Shown in pieces: positions 44,301 to 51,168 of a stretch of 64,000 bases of DNA. This stretch comes from an uncultured delta proteobacterium (GTDB lineage Bacteria; Desulfobacterota; Desulfobulbia; Desulfobulbales; Desulfocapsaceae), in NCBI GenBank assembly GCA_903875445.1, contig CAIQWD010000114.1:33865-97864 (forward strand), in the 5' to 3' direction. The position numbers were made by a program, and so were the translations under genes. How positions within the stretch are numbered: position 1 is the stretch's first letter; the number at the start of each line of letters is the position of its first letter. The notes beneath the pieces are model-generated. The model searched no databases and was not told the DNA's origin. It was given only the letters and a program-made list of their open reading frames with translations.

Positions 44301-47300
44301 ACGACAAGGGACGCGCCTTTGTGGAGTTGGAGTGCCGGGGCAAACTGCTGCGCGCCTGGTGGACGGCTGCCAGCTGCACGCAGGAAGCCATCGAGCAGGC
44401 GGTGACCGAAGAGATGCGCGGCGGGTTCACCGTGCGCATCACCTACGTTCGCGAGAACCGGGCCTATCTGGAGAACCGCGTCGTGGATGTGCCGTGGTCG
44501 AACAAACAGCTCACAGTCAAATGGGAGCATTTCACCTCGAAACTCGGCCCCGGCCAGAAGGAAACGTGGACGGCCGTTGTGACTGGCCCCGACGCCAAGA
44601 AGACCGTCGTTGAAATGGTAGCGGGGCTTTACGACGCGTCGCTCGACCAATATTTGCCACACAACTGGACGCAGCAATTCGGCATCTTCCGGCGGGAAGT
44701 CCAGCGCGTGTATCCGCAGTTCCAGAATTCCGGGCTCCCGTTCCAGCAGATCTTCGGATCATGGCCGAGCGAGTCGCGGGGATACGACTGGCGTTATCGC
44801 ACCTTCCCACAGGAAATCCTTGCGAATCTTATGGGATATGGGTTTTACCGTGGAAAGGGATTGGGCGGCGCACTTCCTGCTCCGGCGTCTGCTGCCCCGG
44901 AGTCTCTCTCTCTCGATGGGGCAGCCCGCAGCGGGGCAATACAGTCTCTGCAAAAAGCCGCAAAACAAAGCGAGAGAAAAGCTGAGGCCGACAGCAGTGG
45001 CGCGGCTGAACCCGCCGCACCACCACCCCCCAGTCCCGATCTGAGCAAGGTTACAGCCCGCAAGAACTTAAACGAGACGGCTTTTTTCTTCCCGCACCTG
45101 CTTTCGGGCGAGGACGGCCGGGTGAAGATGGAATTCACCATGCCCGAGGCCTTGACCGAATGGAAATTCCTCGGCTTTGCGCACGACAAGAATTTGCGCA
45201 GCAGTTTCATCACCGATAAAACCGTCACCACCAAGGACCTCATGGTCGAACCCAATACGCCGCGTTTCGTGCGCGAGGGAGACAAGATCGAGTTTACGGT
45301 GAAGGTCTCAAACCAAAGCAGCGAACGACAAACGGGTAAGGTGAAGCTGACGTTTGCCGACGCCCGGACGCTTCAATCGATGGATGAGGCGCTTGGTAAC
45401 CAGGCCCTCTTGGGTGACAGCGCTGAAAGCGGAGGGATTGAACGGGACTTCGATATCCCGCCCAAGGAATCCCGTACCTACTCATGGGGCATCGCCATTC
45501 CCGATGGAATGGACTTTCTCACCTACAAGGCCGTCGGCGCGACGGACAAGTTGGCCGACGGGGAAGAAGGGAACCTCCCTGTATTGAGCCGGCGCATCCT
45601 CGTCACCGAATCACTGCCGCTGCCGATTCGCGGCAAAGAGACTAAGAAATTCGAGTTCACAAAGCTTCTCGAATCGGGCAAATCGAAGACGCTGCGCCAT
45701 GAAAATGTCACGGTCCAGATGGTGTCGCAGCCCGCCTGGTATGCGGTGATGGCATTGCCATACCTGATGGAATATCCGTATGAGTGCAGCGAACAGACGT
45801 TCAACCGCCTTTACGCCAACGCCCTTGCCCGCCACATCGGCAACAGTGACCCGAAAATCCGCCGCATTTTTGACCTGTGGAAGGGGACCCCGGCGCTCGA
45901 TTCACCGATGGAGAAAAATCAAGAACTGAAGATGGTGATGCTGGAGGAAACGCCGTGGTATCGGCAGTCGATGCAGGAGAGCCAGGCACGGCGCAACATC
46001 GGGATTTTGTTCGATGAAAACCGGCTGAAGGACGAAATGGGCCGCGGGCTAAAAAAGCTCACCGAGATGCAGCTCAGCGATGGTCGATGGCCGTGGTTTC
46101 CCGGCGGGCCGCCGAGCGAGTACATCACACTCTATATCGTAACGGGATTCGGGCGGTTGCGGCATCTGGACGTGGATATCGATGTGTCGGCCGCAAAGAA
46201 ATCGCTGACCGCGCTCGACGCCTGGATGGATCAGCAATACCGGAAAATTATCGACAAAGACAACTATGTGCCGGGCGCAACGGAGGCACTGTACCTGTAT
46301 GGGCGAAGTTTTTTCATAAGAGATCAGGCGGTCGACGACCAACACAAGGAAGCGGTGGGCTACTTCCTGCAACAGTCGCGGAAATTCTGGTTGAAAATGA
46401 TGTCCCGGCAGTCACAGGCCCATTTGGCAATTGCCCTGAAGCGTTTCAACGCCAGCGACACATTCGCCCGGAAGGACGACACCACCCCGACCGATATCAT
46501 GAAATCCATGAAGGAACGTAGCGTCTCGGATGAAGAACTCGGCATGTTCTGGCGTGAGCAGGAGTTGAGCTGGTGGTGGTTCCATGCGCCGATTGAGACG
46601 CAGGCGATGATGATCGAGGCCTTCGATGAGGTGCTAGGCGACCGGCAGGCCGTCCTGGATTGCCAGGTCTGGCTCTTGAAACAGAAACAGACCCAGGATT
46701 GGAAAACGACAAAAGCGACCGCCGACGCCATTTACGCACTCCTGCTGCGCGGCACAAAGAAACTGGCAAGCGATACACTGGTGGAAGTTACCCTCGGAGG
46801 TGAGACCGTCAAACCCGAGAAGGTCGAGGCGGGTACGGGTTTTTACGAGAAGAAATTCGTGCACAGTGAAATCAAACCCGATTTGGGGCACATCACTTTG
46901 AAGAAGGAGGATGAGGGCGTCAGCTGGGGAAGTTTTCACTGGCAATATCTGGAGGATATGACCAAGGTGACGCCGTATGCAGGCACACCGCTCAAGTTGC
47001 AAAAGACGCTCTTCATCAAGGACACAACAAAGAAAGGGCAGGTACTGAAACCCGTGACCGGGCCGCTCGCGGTGGGCGACGAGTTGGTGGTGCGCGTTGA
47101 ATTGCGCGTCGATCGAGACATGGAATACATCCACCTCAAAGACCAGCGTGGAAGCGGAACAGAGCCCGTGAACGTGCTGAGCGGCTACAGGTATCAAGAC
47201 GGCCTCGCGTATTACGAAAGCACACGCGACACGGCAAGCCACTTCTTTATTGATTATCTGCCGAAAGGTACCTATGTGTTTGAATATTCCACACGTATCC

Positions 47301-47401
47301 AACTAAAAGGCAGGTATCAAACCGGCATCGCCGACATCCAGTGCATGTATGCCCCTGAATTCAACAGCCACTCGGAGAGTTACACCTTGGAAGTCAAGTG
47401 A
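41369..47401 (+). CDS. Alpha-2-macroglobulin family protein with thioester motif
   Basis: A 2010-residue exported protein. It has a Sec signal peptide (first 20 residues or so) with no lipobox Cys, so it is probably periplasmic and soluble, unlike the lipid-anchored E. coli YfhM type. MG domains fill the first two-thirds (for example FFTDRSLYRPGQTIHYKG near 575), a proline/alanine-rich segment lies at about 1190-1230, the A2M domain begins with ETAFFFPHLLSGEDGRVK near 1235, and the thioester motif CSEQ is at Cys1473-Gln1476 within an alpha-helical toroid domain. It should trap proteases covalently. The usual partner PBP1C is absent; radical SAM operons lie on both sides instead. Confidence 0.93.
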   Translation: MKTIIATLMILSVVASTTAFSGPRDEQWKKVQDAINKGLPKTAIEELEPILGDAMKNKTYGMAIKAIGMKIALEGNIQGNKPEEKITRMQAEIAKAPEEMQPMMEAILANWYWHYFQNNRWRFVQRTQSTEQPGKDFTTWDLPRILAEIDKQFTKALSAEKTLKITPVSAYSDLLEKGTAPDNYRPTLFDFLAHNALAFYSAAEQGGAGAEDEFVLGADSPIFGTVGEFLKWEPQATDSESPTLRAIRLYQNLILFHQDDTDKTAFLDADLWRLNFGYNRAVGDDKNERYKTALKKFSDDWSGHEVSARALAYRAQVLQAEQKFVEARKLAQAGLNAFPKSDGGVLCFNIIKAIEAKSASIQTERVWNDPLPAITVTYRNVTKVFFRAVPYDFEAVIKSRRWNLYFGFDDAQRKELLSRKPALEWSSELPATADFKERVEKLTAPKGLKPGFYFIVASHEASFDGNNHPVSVAPLWVSDLALVMRQRSYEGAVEGMVLKALTGEPVAGANVRAWARDREGWFKPGEQAKTDENGLFKFEGATDNRSTMFLVESGGQQIATANEFSWGGRSSPEDKGEQTVFFTDRSLYRPGQTIHYKGICIRFDQREANYETISGRTVTVIFTDPNNKEIEKRTHKCNDYGAFDGVFTAPRDRVTGRMTITANGPKGNTQVSVEEYKRPKFQVELAAPKEAAKLYGEVVLTGKATAYTGAAISGAKVKWRVMRQVQFPPWCWWGAWYFGGERLQNQAIAHGSAVTETDGSFTVKFTALPDLSISEKDEPIFHYTLYADVTDTTGETRTGQKGVQVAYTALTATLSVSEWQTTEKPVEVNVRTTTHDGEGQSAEGTMKVYLLQQPEKVERPDLAGDHPYGYSGRGVRPETKSDPANPNSWELGEVVSEKAFKTDETGNGKLDVPLKVGIYRVMLATKDRFGKTVTARLNIQVVDPKAGQYTIKLPSHFSAPKWSLAPGESFFALWGTGYDKGRAFVELECRGKLLRAWWTAASCTQEAIEQAVTEEMRGGFTVRITYVRENRAYLENRVVDVPWSNKQLTVKWEHFTSKLGPGQKETWTAVVTGPDAKKTVVEMVAGLYDASLDQYLPHNWTQQFGIFRREVQRVYPQFQNSGLPFQQIFGSWPSESRGYDWRYRTFPQEILANLMGYGFYRGKGLGGALPAPASAAPESLSLDGAARSGAIQSLQKAAKQSERKAEADSSGAAEPAAPPPPSPDLSKVTARKNLNETAFFFPHLLSGEDGRVKMEFTMPEALTEWKFLGFAHDKNLRSSFITDKTVTTKDLMVEPNTPRFVREGDKIEFTVKVSNQSSERQTGKVKLTFADARTLQSMDEALGNQALLGDSAESGGIERDFDIPPKESRTYSWGIAIPDGMDFLTYKAVGATDKLADGEEGNLPVLSRRILVTESLPLPIRGKETKKFEFTKLLESGKSKTLRHENVTVQMVSQPAWYAVMALPYLMEYPYECSEQTFNRLYANALARHIGNSDPKIRRIFDLWKGTPALDSPMEKNQELKMVMLEETPWYRQSMQESQARRNIGILFDENRLKDEMGRGLKKLTEMQLSDGRWPWFPGGPPSEYITLYIVTGFGRLRHLDVDIDVSAAKKSLTALDAWMDQQYRKIIDKDNYVPGATEALYLYGRSFFIRDQAVDDQHKEAVGYFLQQSRKFWLKMMSRQSQAHLAIALKRFNASDTFARKDDTTPTDIMKSMKERSVSDEELGMFWREQELSWWWFHAPIETQAMMIEAFDEVLGDRQAVLDCQVWLLKQKQTQDWKTTKATADAIYALLLRGTKKLASDTLVEVTLGGETVKPEKVEAGTGFYEKKFVHSEIKPDLGHITLKKEDEGVSWGSFHWQYLEDMTKVTPYAGTPLKLQKTLFIKDTTKKGQVLKPVTGPLAVGDELVVRVELRVDRDMEYIHLKDQRGSGTEPVNVLSGYRYQDGLAYYESTRDTASHFFIDYLPKGTYVFEYSTRIQLKGRYQTGIADIQCMYAPEFNSHSESYTLEVK

Positions 47402-47473
47402 AGTTGCGCAATGGGGAAGAAGCACTCAATCAAGTGCTTGTAGCAGTTTCAGGCACCTATTTTTGCCACTTGT

Positions 47474-47488
47474 GTGCAAAAAATGCAC
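47474..47488. promoter_or_regulatory. Possible enhancer (UAS) palindrome for the radical SAM operon
   Basis: GTGCA-AAAAA-TGCAC, a dyad about 90-100 bp upstream of the predicted sigma-54 start, the usual place for an NtrC-type activator site. Function is inferred from symmetry and distance. Confidence 0.4.
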
Positions 47489-47551
47489 CTTGATCGGAGC
47501 TCAATTTTCCCCCACCTCTCCGATAGAGCCTAATATATTGGTTCTGCTAAT

Positions 47552-47567
47552 TGGCACACGATTTGCT
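47552..47567 (+). promoter_or_regulatory. Consensus sigma-54 promoter of the radical SAM pair
   Basis: TGGCACACGATTTGCT matches TGGCAC-N5-TTGC(A/T) at every conserved position. Transcription would start near 47578, about 130 bases before the first radical SAM gene. The promoter lies after the alpha-2-macroglobulin stop, so this operon can be induced on its own. Confidence 0.85.
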
Positions 47568-47590
47568 TGTTGTTTTCGTGGATTATTAGC

Positions 47591-47662
47591 ATGAAATTCA
47601 GCATGCTAATGAGAACTCAAATATCTGCGTTAGAACACACAACCAACAACTCTTTATTCTAA
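47591..47662 (+). CDS. 23-codon frame in the sigma-54 leader
   Basis: ATG at 47591, TAA at 47660-47662. It begins MKFSMLMRTQ and has no Cys. The ribosome site is weak (GTGGA at distance). It could be a leader peptide or a radical SAM substrate peptide, or simply chance; only its position right after the predicted start of transcription argues for it. Confidence 0.2.
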   Translation: MKFSMLMRTQISALEHTTNNSLF

Positions 47663-47707
47663 TAAAATTGCTGGAAATCGAAAAAATATGACCTACAACG
47701 GGCTGCC

Positions 47708-48766
47708 ATGACGAGTAAAGAGATCGATGAAACGACAGGTGCATCCCTGGCACTTCCAAACACATTCGTTCTGGAGTTGACGCGACATTGCAACAACCGT
47801 TGCGGGTACTGCTATAACGCTTGGCGTGCACCTGAACTGCAGTATGCAATGGATGAGCAAGGAGAGATGACCACCGCCGAGATCAAGTGGACTATTCTCA
47901 AGTTGATGGAAGATCTCCCCCTGACAACCGTAGTCCTCAGTGGCGGAGAACCGACGCTGCGGCCCGACCTCCCCGAGATTGTCCAATTTATCCGTTCGCA
48001 GGGCCTCGCGACGCAAATCATCACTAACGGCACCAATTTGACAGAATCGCTGGTGGACGCGACGGTGAGCGGCTGCTGCTATCAGATATCGCTTCTCAGT
48101 TGGAAGCGTGAAGTGCATGACCGATTGACCGGCCACCCCGGTGCGTGGGACGCCGTAATAGACGGTATGACCAACGTGCATCTCGCCGGCGGACACTTGA
48201 TCGTAGTCTTTGTGGCAACCCGCCAAAACTATGCCGATATCGGTCCCACGGCCCATATTGCTATGATGCTGGGCGCCAACTCGCTTATGTATAACAGGAT
48301 CAACGCCGGCGCGGCCAATCTGCACCATTCAAAGGAGCTGTTCCTCACACCCACAATGGTGGAAGAAAACCTGCGCGTGCTGGACGAGATCGCGGCTGCC
48401 ACCGGATTTCCCGTCTCAACAGGGGTTGTCATCGAGCCGTGCATGGTCGACATCGCACGCTACCCGCATATCCAGTTCAATTGGTGTTCTCTCGCAGGCG
48501 AGCAGTCGACCCTGATAGTCGACCCTGCGGGCAATTTTCGGGTCTGCGAACACTCATCAATGGTGCTCGGAAACATCCGGCGGGATTCGGTCCGCGATAT
48601 CTACGAACACCATGCCTATGTGAAGGCGTTCCGCACGACGTGGCCCACGGAGTGCACTCACTGTGAAAATACTCTCAAGGAATCGTGCCGCGGGGGATGT
48701 AAGGCTGCGGCCGAGCAAGCTTATGGAACGTTCGCTCGCGTTGAACCATTCGTGAGGCTTCAGTGA
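47708..48766 (+). CDS. Radical SAM/SPASM protein, sigma-54 operon gene 1
   Basis: A 352-residue enzyme. The cluster motif CNNRCGYC near residue 30 and SGGEPTLRPDLP near 79 mark the radical SAM barrel; the C-terminal part has Cys spaced as in SPASM domains (WCSLAGEQS, then FRVCEHSS, then CTHCENTLKESCRGGC). It would use S-adenosylmethionine to start radical chemistry on a peptide or protein. The stop overlaps the start of the second radical SAM gene (TGATG). Confidence 0.88.
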   Translation: MTSKEIDETTGASLALPNTFVLELTRHCNNRCGYCYNAWRAPELQYAMDEQGEMTTAEIKWTILKLMEDLPLTTVVLSGGEPTLRPDLPEIVQFIRSQGLATQIITNGTNLTESLVDATVSGCCYQISLLSWKREVHDRLTGHPGAWDAVIDGMTNVHLAGGHLIVVFVATRQNYADIGPTAHIAMMLGANSLMYNRINAGAANLHHSKELFLTPTMVEENLRVLDEIAAATGFPVSTGVVIEPCMVDIARYPHIQFNWCSLAGEQSTLIVDPAGNFRVCEHSSMVLGNIRRDSVRDIYEHHAYVKAFRTTWPTECTHCENTLKESCRGGCKAAAEQAYGTFARVEPFVRLQ

Positions 48767-49941
48767 TGAAATTCACCTTGAGCCTGACCCATCGCTGCAA
48801 CCTTGCCTGCCGCTACTGTTATGCTGGGAACAGCCGCAAGCCGGACATGCAATTGGCCACCGCGAAGCAATGCATCGACACCGCTCTGGCATCGCTGCCT
48901 GCCGGAAGATCTCTTGACCTTGGCCTGTTCGGGGGCGAGCCTTTGCTGCGGTTCGACCTCGTCAGGGAAATCGTTACTTACACGTATCGCCGGACCCGCG
49001 AGATATTCGTGCCTGTTCGTATCGGCATCACGACCAACGGCACCCTGGTATCGCCGGAGGCACTCGACTACTTCGCGGAGCAAGGGATCAATCTTTGCTT
49101 CAGTATCGATGGCCCGGAAGACGTGCATGACCGTAACCGGTGTCACCACAACGGCAGTGGCAGCTTTGTCGAGGTCGTTGACAACCTGGAGCTGGCAATC
49201 CAACGGCTTGGAGTCGTTGAGGTCAACGCTGTCGTTGGACCCGACACACTTTTCGACGTGCCCCGCACCCTGGACTTCTTCATCAACCTCGGGGTACCCG
49301 TGATTCATTTGAGCCCCAACATAAAGGCAACTTGGCCAAGAGAAGCCTGCGATCATTTTGATGATATCTACAGACAGGTGGCCGAGCAATACATTGCATG
49401 CTACCAGCGCGGCAAAGAGATCGCATTGAACATTATCGACAGCAAGGCGATCCTTTTCGTAAAGGGCGGCTATTCGCCCAGCGACAAATGTTCCATGGGA
49501 GACGGCGAGTGGGGAGTCGCACCAAGCGGCAACCTCTATCCCTGCGAACGCTTCATCGGCGAGGACGACGACCAGACATTCAGTCTCGGCAATATTCGGA
49601 CCGGACTCAACCAGGCACGGCGCTGCGCGCAGCACCTCAAGCGGGGCAACCGCCGGGAAGAGTGCTCCAACTGCTTTTACACGCGTTTCTGCATGAGTTG
49701 GTGTGGATGCACGAACTGGTTCATGTCCGGTGAGAGCAACATGCCGGCACCAGTACTGTGCGCAATGGAGAAAGCAGCCATTGAGGCAGCTCGGCACGCA
49801 TTCGAATCACTCGTCGGGGACGAAAACGACCTGTTCGCCGATCACTTGTTCAACTACGTGAACGCGGAAAACCATCGTCGGGATGGCAGCCGCAGACACG
49901 AATACGCAACTCGCAATAAAGCGGGGCCAACTCACTATTAG
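48766..49941 (+). CDS. Radical SAM/SPASM maturase, sigma-54 operon gene 2
   Basis: A 391-residue enzyme. CNLACRYC near residue 12 and GLFGGEPLLRFD near 52 give the radical SAM core; the SPASM part is full (CSMGDGEWGVAPSGNLYPC, then CSNCFYTRFCMSWCGC, then a late Cys), as in maturases of the anaerobic sulfatase/peptide type. The ATG at 48766 overlaps the preceding stop by one base; a GTG one codon earlier is possible. Tight coupling of two different SPASM enzymes suggests two steps on one substrate. Confidence 0.9.
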   Translation: MKFTLSLTHRCNLACRYCYAGNSRKPDMQLATAKQCIDTALASLPAGRSLDLGLFGGEPLLRFDLVREIVTYTYRRTREIFVPVRIGITTNGTLVSPEALDYFAEQGINLCFSIDGPEDVHDRNRCHHNGSGSFVEVVDNLELAIQRLGVVEVNAVVGPDTLFDVPRTLDFFINLGVPVIHLSPNIKATWPREACDHFDDIYRQVAEQYIACYQRGKEIALNIIDSKAILFVKGGYSPSDKCSMGDGEWGVAPSGNLYPCERFIGEDDDQTFSLGNIRTGLNQARRCAQHLKRGNRREECSNCFYTRFCMSWCGCTNWFMSGESNMPAPVLCAMEKAAIEAARHAFESLVGDENDLFADHLFNYVNAENHRRDGSRRHEYATRNKAGPTHY

Positions 49942-49953
49942 GAGGTAACAGCC

Positions 49954-50397
49954 ATGACCGAGTCATCTGAGGCACCAACCAAAGTGCTCCGTACGCAAAC
50001 CCTCACCTGGAAGGCAGAAGTCGAGTTTCAAGGCTCTCCCGAGGAGTTCATGAAATTAGAGGCGGCATTTTCTGCTGCAAATGTGAAATTCGATTTCGGC
50101 AAATTGGGGAAGTACCCTTCTGGTGTAAAGGCTGGTTACGTTGCTCGTCGCAACCTGGATGCTGTCAATGCCTTTGGCAAGCTGAACGAGACCAACTCCC
50201 AGCGTATCACTGCTGGACTCATCAACGGAGGAATCAAAACGCCCCACTTTCACCTCGGCAAAGAGATTGTGCTGGTCGATCGCACTCAGTTCAAAAACAT
50301 ATTGGGCGAGGTGGCCCGCGATGTGTTCGAGCAGCGAGCACTCCAGATGGATGATTGCCTTGAAGTGATAGCCCCGTTGGTGGAGTCCGAAGGCTAG
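49954..50397 (+). CDS. 147-residue protein of unknown family, last gene of the radical SAM operon
   Basis: I do not recognise this family. It begins 12 bp after the second radical SAM gene, with AGGAGG before the ATG, so it is surely cotranscribed. It has no signal peptide or membrane span and only one Cys (in MDDCLEV). The first half (LTWKAEVEFQGSPEEFMKLEAAF) looks like a small alpha/beta domain; the second half has the striking segment GIKTPHFHLGKEIVLVDR followed by a helix (QFKNILGEVARDVFEQ). The His-x-His could bind metal. It might be the substrate, a substrate-recognition partner or an unrelated accessory protein. Confidence 0.7.
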   Translation: MTESSEAPTKVLRTQTLTWKAEVEFQGSPEEFMKLEAAFSAANVKFDFGKLGKYPSGVKAGYVARRNLDAVNAFGKLNETNSQRITAGLINGGIKTPHFHLGKEIVLVDRTQFKNILGEVARDVFEQRALQMDDCLEVIAPLVESEG

Positions 50398-50441
50398 GTC
50401 CGGAAGAAAAAAGAATACAGATAAAAATTGTCTTGAAAAAC

Positions 50442-50460
50442 CCCCGTCCTTTGGGCGGGG
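50442..50460 (-). terminator. Hairpin after the radical SAM operon
   Basis: CCCCGTCC (50442-50449), TTT, GGGCGGGG (50453-50460), eight pairs with one G-T. An A-run precedes it, so the T-run is on the minus strand; the stem may still end plus-strand transcripts from the operon. Confidence 0.55.
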
Positions 50461-50519
50461 CAGAGATAGTTGAACAACTTGTCAGTCAACCAAGACAAAT
50501 AAAGAGGTGGAGGGTTGCC

Positions 50520-50579
50520 ATGAAACTGCTGACGCTTGATCAACTGGGACCTCATGAAAGAAAAGGATTAATGAGCTGA
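50520..50579 (+). pseudogene. 19-codon gene remnant with strong ribosome site
   Basis: ATG at 50520 preceded by GGAGGG at five bases; the frame reads MKLLTLDQLGPHERKGLMS then stops. The strong start and the abrupt end beside a tRNA scar suggest the 5' end of a longer gene that has lost the rest. The residues vaguely resemble the start of histidinol dehydrogenase, but this is too short to be sure. An independent small peptide is the alternative. Confidence 0.3.
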
Positions 50580-50598
50580 ATATACGCACTAATCCTTT
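50562..50598. repeat. Inverted repeat beside the tRNA fragment
   Basis: AAAGGATTA (50562-50570) and TAATCCTTT (50590-50598), perfect over nine bases with a 19-base gap, ending ten bases from the tRNA 3' end. It may be an old terminator of the tRNA or of the truncated gene, or a recombinase arm site. Confidence 0.4.
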
Positions 50599-50607
50599 GA
50601 TAAATAT

Positions 50608-50652
50608 TGGTACCCTCGGCGCGAATCGAACGCGCGACTCCAGGATTAGGAA
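50608..50652 (-). tRNA. 3' half of a tRNA-Arg(CCU) gene: integration scar (att site)
   Basis: Read on the minus strand: anticodon loop TTCCTAA (anticodon CCT at 50650-50648), 3' anticodon stem TCCTG, variable loop, a perfect five-pair T stem (GCGCG/CGCGC) around TTCGATT, acceptor strand CGAGGGT, then A and CCA. Bases 5' of the anticodon loop do not pair with the stem, so the 5' half is absent. This is the displaced half left when an element inserts in the anticodon loop; chromosome is to the left, element to the right. Confidence 0.8.
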
Positions 50653-50684
50653 GATTCAATGCTGATTTTCTTCAAAGTTCTTTT

Positions 50685-50780
50685 TTATTCTGAATCAATT
50701 GATATTGTGATGAATTTTCTATTTACAAGCTGTCGGAACATGCTTTCGATTTCTGTCAAATTCCCTCTTTTTCTGGGCAT
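50685..50780 (-). CDS. 31-residue frame near the element's left end
   Basis: It starts MPRKRGNLTEIESMF, is basic at the N terminus, and lacks a clear ribosome site. It may be a remnant of an element gene. Low support. Confidence 0.2.
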   Translation of the reverse strand: MPRKRGNLTEIESMFRQLVNRKFITISIDSE

Positions 50781-50797
50781 GATTACACAGGAATTAC

Positions 50798-50819
50798 ACA
50801 GACAAGACATAGTGTCTGT
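50798..50819. repeat. Short inverted repeat near the element end
   Basis: ACAGACA (50798-50804) and TGTCTGT (50813-50819), perfect. A possible recombinase or regulator site; no further support. Confidence 0.3.
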
Positions 50820-50860
50820 TGCGTCGTAACCTGCTCAATACAAGCCAGGATGACCATCCA

Positions 50861-51001
50861 CTATCGGGTCGAATACCTCCCGAATATCTGAACCCCTTCT
50901 TTCAGTTCCTGAAATTCCCTCCCCGCATTGTTCCCCGCAGACAGTCTTGCACCCTCTTCCATCCTTTCATTTAGATTGACTTTGATTTTACTTTGTACCA
51001 T
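50861..51001 (-). CDS. 46-residue frame, possible small element gene
   Basis: It starts MVQSKIKVNLNERM with AAGG six bases upstream, is charged and soluble, and belongs to no family I recognise. The rest of the 771-bp gap between 50398 and 51168 holds only the signals listed separately. Confidence 0.3.
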   Translation of the reverse strand: MVQSKIKVNLNERMEEGARLSAGNNAGREFQELKEGVQIFGRYSTR

Positions 51002-51168
51002 AAATAACCTTGGTTAATTAATGGGTTGTCAACCGGCAAGGATTCCCACGAAACACCCCATCAAAATTATCATAGTGCAACCAACTCGGGTCCGCGAATG
51101 ATGCGCAGGGGGTGACCTTGCGCTTTTCACACCAAGAAGGCTAAATCGTAAGCGAGGAATGTGATCGT

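Larger units (their letters stand above)
47402..47707. other. 306-bp gap holding sigma-54 control signals
   Basis: The gap contains a weak stem (AAGCACT/AGTGCTT, 47420-47439), a possible enhancer palindrome (47474-47488), a consensus sigma-54 promoter (47552-47567), a stem TTAGCAT/ATGCTAA in the leader and a 23-codon frame (47591-47662). No larger gene is present. Confidence 0.6.

Noticed and set aside
47420..47439. AAGCACT/AGTGCTT stem after the macroglobulin gene as its terminator
   Set aside because: Short stem, no T-run; not strong enough to list as a terminator.
48760..49797. 345-codon minus-strand frame
   Set aside because: Antisense to the second SPASM gene, whose cysteine motifs prove the plus strand is coding.
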